Notes: generated by a model from the sequence alone, not told the origin. 64,000 bases of DNA from Mayamaea pseudoterrestris (GCA_027923505.1 BROI01000019.1:248001-312000), one strand, 5' to 3'; positions 9,010 to 18,596 are shown, numbered from the stretch's first letter. Made by a program: numbers and translations.

Positions 9010-9831
9010 CATTTTCACAAAGAGTGGTTTGATGTGACAAGGCATGGAATTGTCCGCAATTCCATTCCAAGCGAAATAGCTGCTCGCCAAGTCCCAGTCG
9101 AATCATCGGAGGAGCGTCAGCGCAAAATGGAGGAGGCAATTTTGCTCGAAAATCGCAAGCAGGGTAATGGTCGCCAGCGGCTGCAGGGACGGCAGAAACT
9201 ATTGCACTTGCGTAACCGGGAGCGATTGCGTCAAGTCCAAATGGCAGCGCAACAAGCTATGCTGAAAGAGGAGCAGGCAAAGCACGATGCTATTCTGGCA
9301 GGCGATGCGAATATGGATATTGCAGCAGCCGCGGATGACAATGACGTACGATGGGAAGAAGCAAAGGACAACAGTAAATCCAGTGTTGACGATCATGCGC
9401 ACAATGAGATGAGAGTAGTTGCAACTGGCAATTCACGCAAGGGTGATGGCATTTCTGACGGGCACGACAAAGATGAGAAAGGTGAACCATCTGGCGATAC
9501 GGCATTCACAGTCAGTCAAGTCGATGATGGCGCGGAGCAAATGCATCGTCGACTTGGTAGTCTCACGCAAATTACCAATAGCTTACTTTCTGATCAAACA
9601 TGTCCTCTTGCGTGGCTGTCAAATCATCCTGAAGCATATCCGTCTGCAAGAATCAATCGAAAGGATCCAAAACACATTCCACCGCCGCCGGAAGACTTGG
9701 CGCTTTTGCGGGTCAAGTTGAAACGTCATGGTCGACTCGTCACGCATGAGAACAACGGTGGCGCTGGAAGCAAGCGGATTGCAAGTTTACTGCGTGAACG
9801 TGCTGCGATACAGGGAGGGCCTCGTGAATGA
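9010..9831 (+). CDS. Probable C-terminal exon or extension of the glycosyltransferase-like gene
   Basis: The frame continues in phase with the upstream gene directly after its TAA and is open for 273 codons. It lacks an ATG until about 9127, and the residues before that (EWFDVTRHGIVRN) look like real protein, so an independent gene is unlikely. A candidate intron with GT at 8944 and AG at 9023-9024 (81 bases), or GT at 8995 with the same acceptor (30 bases), would remove the stop in phase; both contain the branch-like GCTAAC at 9005-9010. The encoded part is a charged helical/coiled-coil segment followed by an acidic linker and an ending with Pro-Pro-Pro-Pro (HIPPPPEDL) and basic residues. 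Function unknown. Readthrough or a mutated stop are alternatives. Confidence 0.45.
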   Translation, partial: HFHKEWFDVTRHGIVRNSIPSEIAARQVPVESSEERQRKMEEAILLENRKQGNGRQRLQGRQKLLHLRNRERLRQVQMAAQQAMLKEEQAKHDAILAGDANMDIAAAADDNDVRWEEAKDNSKSSVDDHAHNEMRVVATGNSRKGDGISDGHDKDEKGEPSGDTAFTVSQVDDGAEQMHRRLGSLTQITNSLLSDQTCPLAWLSNHPEAYPSARINRKDPKHIPPPPEDLALLRVKLKRHGRLVTHENNGGAGSKRIASLLRERAAIQGGPRE

Positions 9832-10115
9832 CGCTCTTCTTTAGATGCAAAGTGATACTGAAGCCAGGCAGGCAATAGATCTATTTATAACCATATCTAT
9901 TCATCATACTCGCTGGTCTATTGTTACCAGTCCAACGGGTGAGCTATTCAGTCGAATGAGGCTTCTTGTCGGCGGCATAGTTTTTCTCGTCATGTAGGAA
10001 GTGTGATCTTTTAGGGCTCGGGTTAACAGTCTGACCGTCGCACGGACGGAATCCGGCCGGAGAATCTTTTCGTCGTCGCACAAACGCCTTCCATCGCTTG
10101 CTTCGCCTCTCCACC

Positions 10116-10610
10116 ATGATGTCCATGAAGCTACTATCGGCGGCCTCTCGTCGGGCTGCAGTCGCACCACTGACTCGTCAGCAACAAACTAGAAATTTGG
10201 CGCTCGGTGGTCACCATGGTCCGCCTCCCGAATGGACCGGAATTGATAAAGTAGTCCGAGGAGTCTTTCCGCAGGATTATCAATGTACGTGAATTCCAAA
10301 TTCCGTCTATTGTGGTGATGCGATTCGTCGCTCCATAGTCGTTAATCAGCTAACGTATTCCTTTTGTTTAACAGTGGCAATTGCCATTCTAGGCGGCTAT
10401 GTTGGTCTTGCAGTCGTTGGCAAGCTCATGTCGGGCGGCAAGAAGAAGGAGGAACCAGTTGCAGCTGCTCCAGCATCGCCGTCTTTTTCGACAAGCAGCA
10501 GCAATGCCATTCCCAGCATTGAATCGGACGACTTTGCCAAGTACTTGGAGACGGATGCCTTTTTGAAGTTGCTCGAAAACGAAAAGGAGTTGACGGCTGC
10601 CCTTGGTTAG
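10116..10610 (+). CDS. Small mitochondrial membrane protein, ATP synthase subunit k/ATP19-like
   Basis: Two exons, 10116-10284 and 10375-10610, around a 90-base intron (GTACGT donor, TTTAACAG acceptor), give 134 residues. Three nearby ATGs open the frame; the first follows CCACC, a good eukaryotic context. The N-terminus is basic and Ser/Ala-rich (KLLSAASRRAAVAPLTRQQQ), typical of a mitochondrial presequence. At the splice junction the product reads FPQDYQLAIAILGGYVGLAV, which resembles PPHQLAIGTLGLLGLL of yeast ATP synthase subunit k. After this single membrane segment come a Lys-rich patch and an acidic C-terminus (FAKYLETDAFLKLLENEKEL). Subunit k/DAPIT proteins sit in the membrane part of ATP synthase and help dimerisation. 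The match is short, so the name is tentative; mitochondrial membrane location is better supported. Confidence 0.55.
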
Positions 10611-10800
10611 GAACATTGATGTTTGGTGACACGGCAGTGAACGTGAACTGAGTTAACTGACGTTTGTTTTAGCAACTATAATCATCTTAACACTACTTTA
10701 TAGAAATGGAACAATGGTTGGTGCTGTATTTGCGTTGTTAAGTTGTATCAATGCTCGACAGGATATGCAAGCATCGTTGACATACAATTGTTGTTTCAGA

Positions 10801-11547
10801 TCAATCTTCCAAATCATTGGCGCTCATCACTCCAGTCCGAGGCCGACTAATGTCTCCAACAATCACATGCGGCAGCGAGCGACAAAAGTCTGCTACTGTC
10901 ACGCGGAGTTTCACATGCACGGCACCTCCACCCATCCAAAAGTACTTCAGCGGCACCACGGCGTCAGTCAACAAAATCGGAACGTCTTGCTGCAATAGTC
11001 CAAACGGTGTCACCGAGTTGTGCGAGTAGCCCGTGACTGCATCGTTATCTTCGGAGGAGGCGATGCGCAAGTCAAACTGGCCAGCGTCCAATCGACTGCC
11101 AACGGGTCGGAGCGATCGAAGCACGTTGATCGTCTTGCTGACATCCAAGGTTGCAGCATACTGAATGACAACTAGAAAGAACTTTGGGTTTGTCACGTCG
11201 CTGACAGATTCTTTATCGTTGTTCATTGAACTATGCTTCTTGTTTTCCATTAAAAGACTCTTGCAAAGGTAGTGAATCGAAGGTGCCTTTAGACACTTGG
11301 CTCGCTCCTCGAGCGTCCACGTGTAGTAGTCTGGCTGCGGTACCATCGCCCATTGCGCCGAGTAGATGTTACTCGACTCGACGGCGAGTCGCGCCCGCCG
11401 CATGGACTCGTCGACCACCAAAATTTGCGCGTCGCTGTCGTCATCATTGCTCTTTTTCTTTCTCAATGACGAATAATGACGTGACACCTCGAGCTTTTCA
11501 ACCCGAGCAACAAGAGTGTCTATGGAGCTGTCGTCGATCGAGGTCAT
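10801..11547 (-). CDS. YbaK/ProX-type aminoacyl-tRNA deacylase-like protein
   Basis: The start is placed at the ATG at 11547 (MTSIDDSSIDTL), giving 248 residues; the frame is open to 11718, but that part overlaps the divergent gene's start region. A short coiled coil (LVARVEKLE) opens the protein. The YbaK fold follows: CLKAPSIHYLCKSLL (the conserved Lys-Ser-Leu region), FFLVVIQYAATLDVSKTINVL, then the hallmark GYSHNSVTPFGLL followed by PILLTDAVV, and FWMGGGAVHVKLRVTVADF near the end. YbaK-family proteins remove mischarged amino acids from tRNA in trans; the eukaryotic stand-alone members are less well studied. The domain seems complete. Which amino acid or tRNA is edited cannot be read from the sequence. 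Confidence 0.8.
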   Translation of the reverse strand: MTSIDDSSIDTLVARVEKLEVSRHYSSLRKKKSNDDDSDAQILVVDESMRRARLAVESSNIYSAQWAMVPQPDYYTWTLEERAKCLKAPSIHYLCKSLLMENKKHSSMNNDKESVSDVTNPKFFLVVIQYAATLDVSKTINVLRSLRPVGSRLDAGQFDLRIASSEDNDAVTGYSHNSVTPFGLLQQDVPILLTDAVVPLKYFWMGGGAVHVKLRVTVADFCRSLPHVIVGDISRPRTGVMSANDLED

Positions 11548-11706
11548 GGCGTTGCTCTGCTTACTTTTCTGCCTCGTCTCTTGCGACGCTTTGCGTCGCC
11601 ATGGTGACACGGAAGTTTCGGCGTGACAGTTCCGATGCGACTTGATGACGTTTTCTCGCGACTTCATCACTTTCGCTTCGAAACGCGCACATGCTCCACA
11701 ATCACC

Positions 11707-12762
11707 ATGGCGCGGCATCCAAAGCTACCGTGGCAACTGCTCCTCGTCTTCACAGAGAAAATTGAATCATTTACCGTAAACTCTAAAGCTGCAGGGAACT
11801 ATCGAAATACTCGTTGCTTCTCCGCGGGAGCCTCGGCGTCATCGGCAGCATCGGCACCTCCTCACGATCACTTGCAAGAATCAACGCGTATAGTAAAAGG
11901 CCGCATACCATTCGGCGGCGACTATTGCGGACTACTTGCAACGTTTACAGTAAATGGAAGTTTGATTCCACTTCCCGAGAATTGGATACCCAAGGAGCTA
12001 TTCGAGTGGGGACAAGTGCCGTCTGCCCTCGAAGTGCTCGTTTCCGAGGAATCAGCAGCTACAAGCGGGGATGATGCAACGAAGGATACTTTCACAAGAC
12101 TAGTAACCACCATTCTTCCTGCCACCGGATGCGCAGTCGATAATCAAGAGGTTGTAAAGAGTTCCGAGCAGTTCAAGATTGTGTCTAGACTCGAAACGGA
12201 CAAGATGCGAGCGTTGATCCTTGAGGATGCAAATGCTGATACCACCATCAAGTCAGGCAGGCATTTGTTAGAAGTGTCTTTTGCTTTAGTGGATGACGAA
12301 CATCGAGTAAGAATAACAATTCCAATTTCGACTCTCATACACATGGAAACCCGCAAGGAGACTGGCGACGGCTCGACCAACGAGTCTGCTCAATCACCAT
12401 TGCCGCCACAACTTATTGATCCCATTTCCATCTGTCTCGAACGTCAAGTCTCCAAAACCTCGACGCACGGAACAATTGCAAATGGTGGAGGATTGGATGG
12501 TCAGAAAGTGGCCCGCGTGCGAGGACCATGGCTCTCAAGCCAAATGGAGTTTGCGTCGCAGCCCATGGCCAATGATAAAGACAATGATGAGCACAAGTAC
12601 AACAGCATAAGGTTACCGCTGAATATCACAATAGCGTCGCTTGTGGCGAGTAATGGGTGTCTGGACGTGCGAGTGCAACACAGCTCGGGCGCTGGCGTTC
12701 GAGCAGTCGTTGCAGCGATGGATGCGGGTCCTTTCTATGAGCTCAGCTCACTTTTAACTTAA
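11707..12762 (+). CDS. Unknown protein, possibly mitochondrial or plastid
   Basis: The ATG at 11707 sits in a strong context (ATCACCATGG) and starts a 351-residue protein; the frame is open from 11623 but the upstream part lies in the divergent promoter. I do not recognise the family. The N-terminus is basic with a hydrophobic patch (PWQLLLVF) and then Ser/Ala-rich (SAGASASSAASAPP), which could be an organelle presequence. The body looks beta-rich: YCGLLATFTVNGSLIPLPENW opens it, a strand pattern with DEHRVRITIPIS follows, then a Ser/Pro linker and a second similar block ending in VRAVVAAMDAGPFYELSSLL. Two related halves are possible but not shown. It diverges from the deacylase-like gene with 159 bases between start codons, so the two may share a promoter. 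Confidence 0.6.
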   Translation: MARHPKLPWQLLLVFTEKIESFTVNSKAAGNYRNTRCFSAGASASSAASAPPHDHLQESTRIVKGRIPFGGDYCGLLATFTVNGSLIPLPENWIPKELFEWGQVPSALEVLVSEESAATSGDDATKDTFTRLVTTILPATGCAVDNQEVVKSSEQFKIVSRLETDKMRALILEDANADTTIKSGRHLLEVSFALVDDEHRVRITIPISTLIHMETRKETGDGSTNESAQSPLPPQLIDPISICLERQVSKTSTHGTIANGGGLDGQKVARVRGPWLSSQMEFASQPMANDKDNDEHKYNSIRLPLNITIASLVASNGCLDVRVQHSSGAGVRAVVAAMDAGPFYELSSLLT

Positions 12763-12858
12763 TACAAATAGTAAAGGCACTATTTCAATCTGCATAAAAC
12801 TACTGCGGAACGCAACATACATTCATCCGTAGTAAACGAACTGCCAGCAACCAGCAAC

Positions 12859-13716
12859 TCAACGCTTTCGTCGCTTGGAAACGTCTCGAACAGGCGCCAC
12901 AGTCGCAATGGAATGTTTGTGCGCCGACGCTTTTTCCGAGGCATACGCGCTCAGCTTGGTAAAGATGGCAGTATCCTTGATTTCGTCAAACATGATTTCC
13001 ATGCGGTCCTGGACGTCACCACTAATCTGCAAGGCTTGCGGACAATGCTCCTCGAGTTGTGTAATGACATGTCCAAGTTCCACGCCATTCAAGCGAAGCA
13101 AATTGGATGCAAACTGGGCCTTTGCATCCATTCCAACAGCGTTTGAATTGCCTGCCGATCTTGTCTTTAATGACGCAGGGCTCAGATCGGATCTTGCTTC
13201 AGCTTCGTCGTCGTCAAACTCCGCTTCCTCCTCCTCATCATCGTCGTCGTCCGCTTCTTCTTCCTCTTCCTCTTCCTCGCCTTCCACCTCTTCTGCAGCT
13301 ACCTTTTCATTATCTTCGTCATCCTCATCCTCATCATCTTCCTCCACCTGAACCTGGCCAACGTCATGCTCGGCCTTGATTTTTCGGTATCGATCCTCGA
13401 ATCGCTTACTCAAAGATTTAGCCAAGTGCCAAAAATCCGATTTCTCCGCGTTAAACAGCATGCAGTTCTTCCACACCAGCCGAACGTCATGAGCGCAGGC
13501 AGCCGCGTTTGCGTATTGGCGGCGATCAAGCTTGCGCTTGACAGTCCCCAAGTCCATGGGATGCTTGATGATTTCGGGATAGTCGAAAAGCTCGAGGCCC
13601 CGCCAGTCGACTGGCTCCAAAAAGGGACCTGCGTCGGGGCGTGACATGATGGAATTCAACAGCTTGGTGAGCTTTTGGAGTGGCTCCTTTTGGCCTGGTT
13701 CTTCGAGTGATGGCAT
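12859..13716 (-). CDS. Single-bromodomain plus ET-like domain protein (BET-type)
   Basis: Starting at the ATG at 13716 the protein has 285 residues. A bromodomain covers about residues 12-115: the ZA-loop region reads FLEPVDWRGLELFDYPEII followed by KHPMDLGTVKRKL, and the acetyl-lysine-binding Asn lies in NCMLFNAEKSD. A long acidic run (about 118-180) leads to an ET/NET-like helical domain near 205-250 (ANLLRLNGVELGHVITQLEEHC is its degenerate core) and a Lys/Arg tail (SKRRKR). BET proteins read acetylated histones and recruit transcription machinery. Plants and protists often have one bromodomain plus ET (GTE-like), as here, whereas animal and fungal BETs have two. Nuclear location follows from the domain and basic tail. 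The target genes are unknown. Confidence 0.85.
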   Translation of the reverse strand: MPSLEEPGQKEPLQKLTKLLNSIMSRPDAGPFLEPVDWRGLELFDYPEIIKHPMDLGTVKRKLDRRQYANAAACAHDVRLVWKNCMLFNAEKSDFWHLAKSLSKRFEDRYRKIKAEHDVGQVQVEEDDEDEDDEDNEKVAAEEVEGEEEEEEEEADDDDDEEEEAEFDDDEAEARSDLSPASLKTRSAGNSNAVGMDAKAQFASNLLRLNGVELGHVITQLEEHCPQALQISGDVQDRMEIMFDEIKDTAIFTKLSAYASEKASAHKHSIATVAPVRDVSKRRKR

Positions 13717-14065
13717 GGTGGTGAATGACGCGCGCGTACACAAGTTGAGCGAATAAATTGATGAAGTGGAAAGTAAAGCAGTCGCTTGAGCGTCAACGTA
13801 ACGAGGATGAATAAGCAGCGCTTTCAAGGCTTGTTTCTATTGGAAGGATTGCACGCCATGGCAGCAAAAAGCGCGGCGTTCTGTAGCGGAGTCTTGGTGC
13901 GACATGGATTACGTCACGACGAGTTTATCCGTTTCCCGCCGGTCGGCCCTAGTAAAGAGTGCGTGTTGCCTATAACTTACTAGCAGTACAGTATAAAATC
14001 AAAAAGTCCTCTCTTAACTTGACTTTCGGTCCTCATTTGCCGAACTTTACCACCACCACTACTTG
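13717..14065. other. Spacer upstream of the bromodomain gene
   Basis: The 349 bases lie between the bromodomain start and the 3' end of the F-box gene, both on the minus strand, so they hold the bromodomain gene promoter and the F-box gene's 3' region. No RNA gene or repeat was seen; the small plus-strand ORF at 13786-13983 has no protein-like features. Confidence 0.35.
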
Positions 14066-15316
14066 TCAAACAACGCCCCATGCTCGGTCAAACTCATCCA
14101 CTGCTTCGTCGCCTTCGGGTAACACTCGAGCTCCAATATTGTACAAAAATGCTTCGCGCCATTGTATATCATTGGTAATGAGCATGCTGGAGTCGTCATG
14201 CAACTGTCCAAGGTTGGCAGTCTCGGGCGCTCGAGCCTGCTGACTCGCACCTCCAGCGTCACCACCAACATCATCCTCCTCATCATCATCGTCCTGTAGT
14301 CGCAGTATAGTGCCTTCCTCCGATCGTCGCAGTATGGTTCGTCGCTGCCGCTTCCTCGCAGCTTGCTCATCATGCTCTCCTTGCTTGGGCGGCAGTTCAA
14401 AGCTAGCATACAATCCCCAGCATGACTCCATGATGAAACCCCAATTGCCAGTGGGTGATCGTCGCACCGAATAGGTCGGAACGTCGCGACCGCCAACGGT
14501 CAAGCGAATGTAGGAACCGAGTGGACGGGTCGGCAAGTCCATGGGGCGCGTCAAGAACCGCCATGTCATGGGGGATGGTGGGTCTGTAATAGTGGCGGCA
14601 GCAGCTGTATCTGCTGCTGGTGCTGCTGTCTGCCGATGCAACGCCGCAGCACTTGCTGTCTGACACTGAGGCTGAACAAGGTCAGCATGTGCTTCTTCAT
14701 TTCCCAGTAAACTATTCGCCGTCGACTCCGGCGCCGGAACGTACTGCTGCACCAATCCATTCTCCAAAAAAACAAACTGCCTTGGCGTTTTTCCATTGTA
14801 CCACGGATCCACCCGCGTCCAGTCTGTTCCTGCCGATTCCTTGAAGCGAAAGCTCCAAATGGTTCCAACTCGTGTATTTGGATGATACACCAACTCCTCC
14901 CGATGTACATGGTTTCGCGTCTTGGCGTCAATGAGTGAATTCAAGTATGCTTCGCGACGATTGTACGTTTGCAGTTTCGCCACTGGACAAACGTGAATCT
15001 TGTCGTGCCAGAGCGTTTGACACTGCATGTCCCAGTCGGCGAGCCGGCAAAAGGTTTGATTCACGACGCGGACTTGCAGTAAACTCGAGGCATCCAAGAA
15101 TCCAGTCATGCGAACAATCACATCGTCTGGTAGCAGTTGAAAGACATCGACGGGTGGTGGTAGCTTTCCAATGAGCTCTTGAGATTGTAATAGTGATGAA
15201 TCAGCAATAAAGTCAACATGCCGCTGCTCCTGCAGTTGCTGATGGACTCGCTTTTCGGCCATGATGCGTTTCCGAGCGACTAGGACGTGACTCTTGCCGT
15301 TCCGAGGTGTCGACAT
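14066..15316 (-). CDS. F-box protein
   Basis: A 416-residue protein with an F-box at about residues 58-105: QLLPDDVIVRMTGFLDASSL followed by LQVRVVNQTFCRLADWDMQC and LWHDKI. F-box proteins plug into SCF (Skp1-Cullin1) ubiquitin ligases and choose substrates through the rest of the protein. Here the C-terminal part has no WD40, Kelch or LRR signature. It is Trp-rich (TIWSFRFKES, MTWRFLTRPM, GNWGFIMESCWGLYASF), consistent with a beta-rich substrate domain, and is split by an Ala/Gln linker and an acidic patch (DDDDEEDDVGG). A basic N-terminus (RKRIMAEKRVHQ) precedes the F-box. The substrate cannot be inferred. Confidence 0.8.
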   Translation of the reverse strand: MSTPRNGKSHVLVARKRIMAEKRVHQQLQEQRHVDFIADSSLLQSQELIGKLPPPVDVFQLLPDDVIVRMTGFLDASSLLQVRVVNQTFCRLADWDMQCQTLWHDKIHVCPVAKLQTYNRREAYLNSLIDAKTRNHVHREELVYHPNTRVGTIWSFRFKESAGTDWTRVDPWYNGKTPRQFVFLENGLVQQYVPAPESTANSLLGNEEAHADLVQPQCQTASAAALHRQTAAPAADTAAAATITDPPSPMTWRFLTRPMDLPTRPLGSYIRLTVGGRDVPTYSVRRSPTGNWGFIMESCWGLYASFELPPKQGEHDEQAARKRQRRTILRRSEEGTILRLQDDDDEEDDVGGDAGGASQQARAPETANLGQLHDDSSMLITNDIQWREAFLYNIGARVLPEGDEAVDEFDRAWGVV

Positions 15317-15814
15317 GATGGTCGTGTCGCTTGTTCCTTCCGCTGTTTGCTCTGCCTTCTACTATTACTCGTGCTGAAAGTGCCCTTCACCTGGAGCATT
15401 TCTTGATGAAACCTGATTTACGCAGTCAAGTGACCCTGGTACGTGTATTATTTGTAACTGGTTGACTGGTTTCGTGTGTACTGTATCTTGGAACGTTGAT
15501 GTGCGAGTTTCGTTGGAGGCCGTTCGCGCATTCGAAAAAGCGCGCGCTTTCGAGTCATGATTGGTCGCGGCGTGACTGGAACACGTGCTGAAAACCTGAT
15601 CGTATCGGTACTCCAGCTGTCCAAAATCAAAACGAGCGATAAAGTTTACCGCAAAGCCGCCGACGTCGTTCTCATACCGTAGGTATGTCTTTCGCTGCAT
15701 GCTGATTGTGTCGAACGACGACAGCAAGTTGCAAAGCTAAAATTAAGTTATAGTCTCGCTTGCTTGCATATAATATACTCGACAACCCGTCACGCAGCTC
15801 TAAAAGCTCACACG
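15317..15814. other. Divergent spacer between F-box and TPR-SET genes
   Basis: The 498 bases separate two divergent genes and should hold both promoters. An AT-rich element (GCATATAATATACTCG, about 15767-15782) lies 33-48 bases before the TPR-SET start. The minus-strand ORF at 15365-15727 has no recognisable features and was not accepted as a gene. Confidence 0.35.
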
Positions 15815-18268
15815 ATGGACATAAACATGAATGAGCTAGACGATGCGCTTCGTCGTTGCTGCCAAGCCACTGCCCTCGAGCCAGGAAATCATGAAGAGGA
15901 GGACCGCGAAGCCGTGACAGCAGCGTTGCTCCAACGTATATTCAGTTCGCGACAGCTGGTGCCTCAAGAGTATTCAGCAAAACTATTACCTCCAAAATTA
16001 TCGCGTCATTTGTACATGCAATTTTACAGTCGCGCTACTGAAGGTCAACAAGCCAAGGCGCAAACATCGCGAACGACAATGACTGCGGCGCTCAAACATG
16101 GTCCCGTCGCCCCGTTAAAGTCATTGAAACGGACGACGTTGAAAGAAGTGGCTCGACGCGTGAACTACATTCACAGTGATCTTGTCCTTTTCTTATCGAC
16201 AAGCGAACCAGCGTGTATGCTCGATGGAGCACTTGTGTTTGTTGAAGATGATTGCGGTGACTGTATCCCACTCTCCCTGCGTAACTTTGTTCAACCAGAT
16301 CAAAAGGTTGCCGAGCTTTTACCGAGTGGCATGAAACTCGCGTTGTTAGCTCCCTATATGAAAAACATGGAAGATGACTTGGATGAACCACTCGAGCTCC
16401 GATGCGATAATCCCCAGTGCATTGTACGATATGACACAACGTTGGCATGGGAGGCAGCCAAAGCTGGAAAACTGCCCCCATCTGAACCCTTCAGCCCGGC
16501 TTCACTGAAGAAACGCGGAAACGAAGCGTTTCAACACAAAAGACTTGACCTCGCTTTTAGATATTACTCTAGAGCAGTGTCGTGCCCGTCCATTGAGCCC
16601 GGCGACAGGATCAATTGTCTTAGCAACCGCGCACTCGTCTCACTTGGAAGGCAGCAATGGGAACAGGCAGCAAATGATGCTCAGGGTGTACTTTCGCTCG
16701 ACAGCAGCCACGTCAAGGCGAAGTACCGGCTCGCAAAAGCTTTTTCACGTCTTGGAAAGGTGGACGAAGCGCTTGTTGTTGCGAAAGAGCTGCTTGTTGC
16801 TGAACCGGCAAATGATGATTTCAAGTCGCTTTTAGGTGAATGTGAGATATCGTCAATTGAGCACCGCGGTGAGTACGATCTAGAAAGGATGCGAAAGGAA
16901 CAGGCTGCCGGCAACCACAGTACGTTTCATGCTGATTACGTATCTGCGAAAGCAGCTTTTGGTGTGGATATCTTACTGCGCTCCGGTGAGACATACCGTG
17001 GCTGCAGGGCATTGCAAGATATTGATGAGAATGAACTCATTTGCGCATCCAAAGCAATGGTATATGTCAAGCATGAGAAAGACGTCGCAGCCCAACTGGA
17101 AGTGGACGTTTATTCAAGTCGATTGGATAAGGGATCGCGAATCAAAGCGTGCTCACAGGCCGTTGCATTGCTGTATAGCCGGCCATCTCTTGGGCGCAAG
17201 CTTTATCGTCTTAGTGCAGGTCCAGCTTACAGCGAAGTAGCAACCGAGAACGTTGAGAAGATTGATATTCCGCGTATTCAGGCCATTCTAGCCTCTAATG
17301 TATTCGGTACCCACGACGAAAGTCTTGAGGCCAAAGTCAGCTGGAAGCGATGGAAGAGAGTTCAAGAGATTCATCGGCCATTAAGTGATATGGAGCACGC
17401 TGCGATTGGCAGCGAGATGGAACCCGGGACGGGGCTTTGGCTAACCGAGTCCATGTTCAACCACTCGTGTGTCCCAAACTGTACCTGGCAGCAGATCGGT
17501 GATCACATTTTCATTCGAAGCACACGTCCCATTTCATCGGGAGAAGAGCTAAGTGTCACATACGTCCCTCACCAGGACACTTACAGCGAAAGAGTCGCAG
17601 CATTTGGTCGCTGGGGCACTGGTTTCGAATGTAAATGTGAATGGTGCCATACAATCCGAACAGACCATCGGCTAAGGAAGATGGTAACTACTATTGAAGA
17701 AGCACACAAGCAGGCCGCCAACCTGGTCACGGCTAAGGGTTTATCAACGTGGGGAGCAGCGGAACGCGTCTTGCCCTCATCGAAGCGCGTACAACTCTTG
17801 TCGGATATGAAGCAATACTCGCCTCACCTGCAGCACATTGCTGGCGCTAATCTGCGCATTATGCACGGAGCTTGCCTCGCTCATGCTGGTAATCATGCTA
17901 CGGCTCTGGCCATGTACGAGGAAGCAGCTGCTATCACGTATGCAGTGCGTGGTAGTGCTGGAGTGGGTATAATGCATGATCTTTGGCGCATTGCCGCGGC
18001 TGCTATGAAGTGCGGAAACGAACGGAAGGCCGTGAATGCTTTGATGGATGTGTGGAAGAATCCTCAATTTGCAGCTTTTTCTTCTGTTGTTGAGGCGCAG
18101 CAGGCGTTTAAAAGCTTGACCTACCAGTATGGTTCGGCATGGTTTGGTGACAAAACGCTTTCTCCAAGCGACGTCAGAAAGTGGACGAAGCTCGCTCGGG
18201 ACGTTTGTGAAAACAAGTCGACCGCAAAGTCGAGCAAGGCAACGAAGCGCAGAAAAGGCCGCAAGTAA
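15815..18268 (+). CDS. TPR-SET domain protein lysine methyltransferase
   Basis: The start is the ATG at 15815 (MDINMNELDDAL), giving 817 residues; a TTG-initiated extension to 15764 is unlikely. Three or so TPR units span about 229-345 (LKKRGNEAFQHKRLDLAFRY, NCLSNRALVSLG, AKYRLAKAFSRLGKVDEAL). A split SET domain follows at about 395-590: its start is near GCRALQDIDENELICASKA, the catalytic and knot motif is MFNHSCVPNCTW (about 546-557), and GEELSVTYVP carries the conserved Tyr. Zinc-binding post-SET cysteines read ECKCEWC (about 606-612). The C-terminal helical region resembles the TPR-like tail of SMYD enzymes. SMYD and TPR-SET proteins methylate histone and non-histone lysines. There is no MYND finger in the usual place, so I do not call it SMYD. 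The protein ends in a Lys/Arg-rich, nuclear-signal-like tail. Confidence 0.85.
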   Translation: MDINMNELDDALRRCCQATALEPGNHEEEDREAVTAALLQRIFSSRQLVPQEYSAKLLPPKLSRHLYMQFYSRATEGQQAKAQTSRTTMTAALKHGPVAPLKSLKRTTLKEVARRVNYIHSDLVLFLSTSEPACMLDGALVFVEDDCGDCIPLSLRNFVQPDQKVAELLPSGMKLALLAPYMKNMEDDLDEPLELRCDNPQCIVRYDTTLAWEAAKAGKLPPSEPFSPASLKKRGNEAFQHKRLDLAFRYYSRAVSCPSIEPGDRINCLSNRALVSLGRQQWEQAANDAQGVLSLDSSHVKAKYRLAKAFSRLGKVDEALVVAKELLVAEPANDDFKSLLGECEISSIEHRGEYDLERMRKEQAAGNHSTFHADYVSAKAAFGVDILLRSGETYRGCRALQDIDENELICASKAMVYVKHEKDVAAQLEVDVYSSRLDKGSRIKACSQAVALLYSRPSLGRKLYRLSAGPAYSEVATENVEKIDIPRIQAILASNVFGTHDESLEAKVSWKRWKRVQEIHRPLSDMEHAAIGSEMEPGTGLWLTESMFNHSCVPNCTWQQIGDHIFIRSTRPISSGEELSVTYVPHQDTYSERVAAFGRWGTGFECKCEWCHTIRTDHRLRKMVTTIEEAHKQAANLVTAKGLSTWGAAERVLPSSKRVQLLSDMKQYSPHLQHIAGANLRIMHGACLAHAGNHATALAMYEEAAAITYAVRGSAGVGIMHDLWRIAAAAMKCGNERKAVNALMDVWKNPQFAAFSSVVEAQQAFKSLTYQYGSAWFGDKTLSPSDVRKWTKLARDVCENKSTAKSSKATKRRKGRK

Positions 18269-18420
18269 AGTTAAAAGTGCTGGTCAGATGCATTCGGGCG
18301 GTGTAACGCAGGCAGGTGAATTGTGAAAGTGGTCGCTTATCCGTACTGTTTAATGTAATGCGTTTAGCAAGTTAGGTAACGAGCAGTGTGCATAGTTATT
18401 GTTCCATTCGCTCATTTGAA

Positions 18421-18450
18421 CTTAATAGTAATGAGCTTAATAGTAATGAG
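18421..18450. repeat. 15-base tandem duplication
   Basis: CTTAATAGTAATGAG occurs twice head to tail without mismatch, in a spacer between convergent genes. Confidence 0.85.
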
Positions 18451-18577
18451 GTAATCTCCTGCTGATCTCCGTGTCGTCGTATGATGCCACTACAAGTTAC
18501 AAGTCTGCATGTCATATCATATCTGACTGGAAAAGACATGCATCGGCTTCTAGCCGCCGCATCAATTCTTTCATTCG

Positions 18578-18595
18578 ATATATATATATATATAT
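18578..18595. repeat. TA dinucleotide microsatellite
   Basis: A run of about nine TA units directly beside the 3' end of the PET100-like gene. It is likely polymorphic. Confidence 0.85.
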
Positions 18596-18596
18596 T

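Larger units (their letters stand above)
18269..18596. other. Convergent spacer with short repeats
   Basis: The 328 bases separate the 3' ends of the TPR-SET gene and the PET100-like gene. It contains a perfect 15-base tandem duplication (18421-18450) and a TA dinucleotide run (18578-18595). No gene was seen. Confidence 0.4.

Noticed and set aside
15365-15727. 120-codon minus-strand ORF in the F-box/TPR-SET spacer
   Set aside because: Low-complexity, no recognisable domain, and it lies where two divergent promoters are expected.
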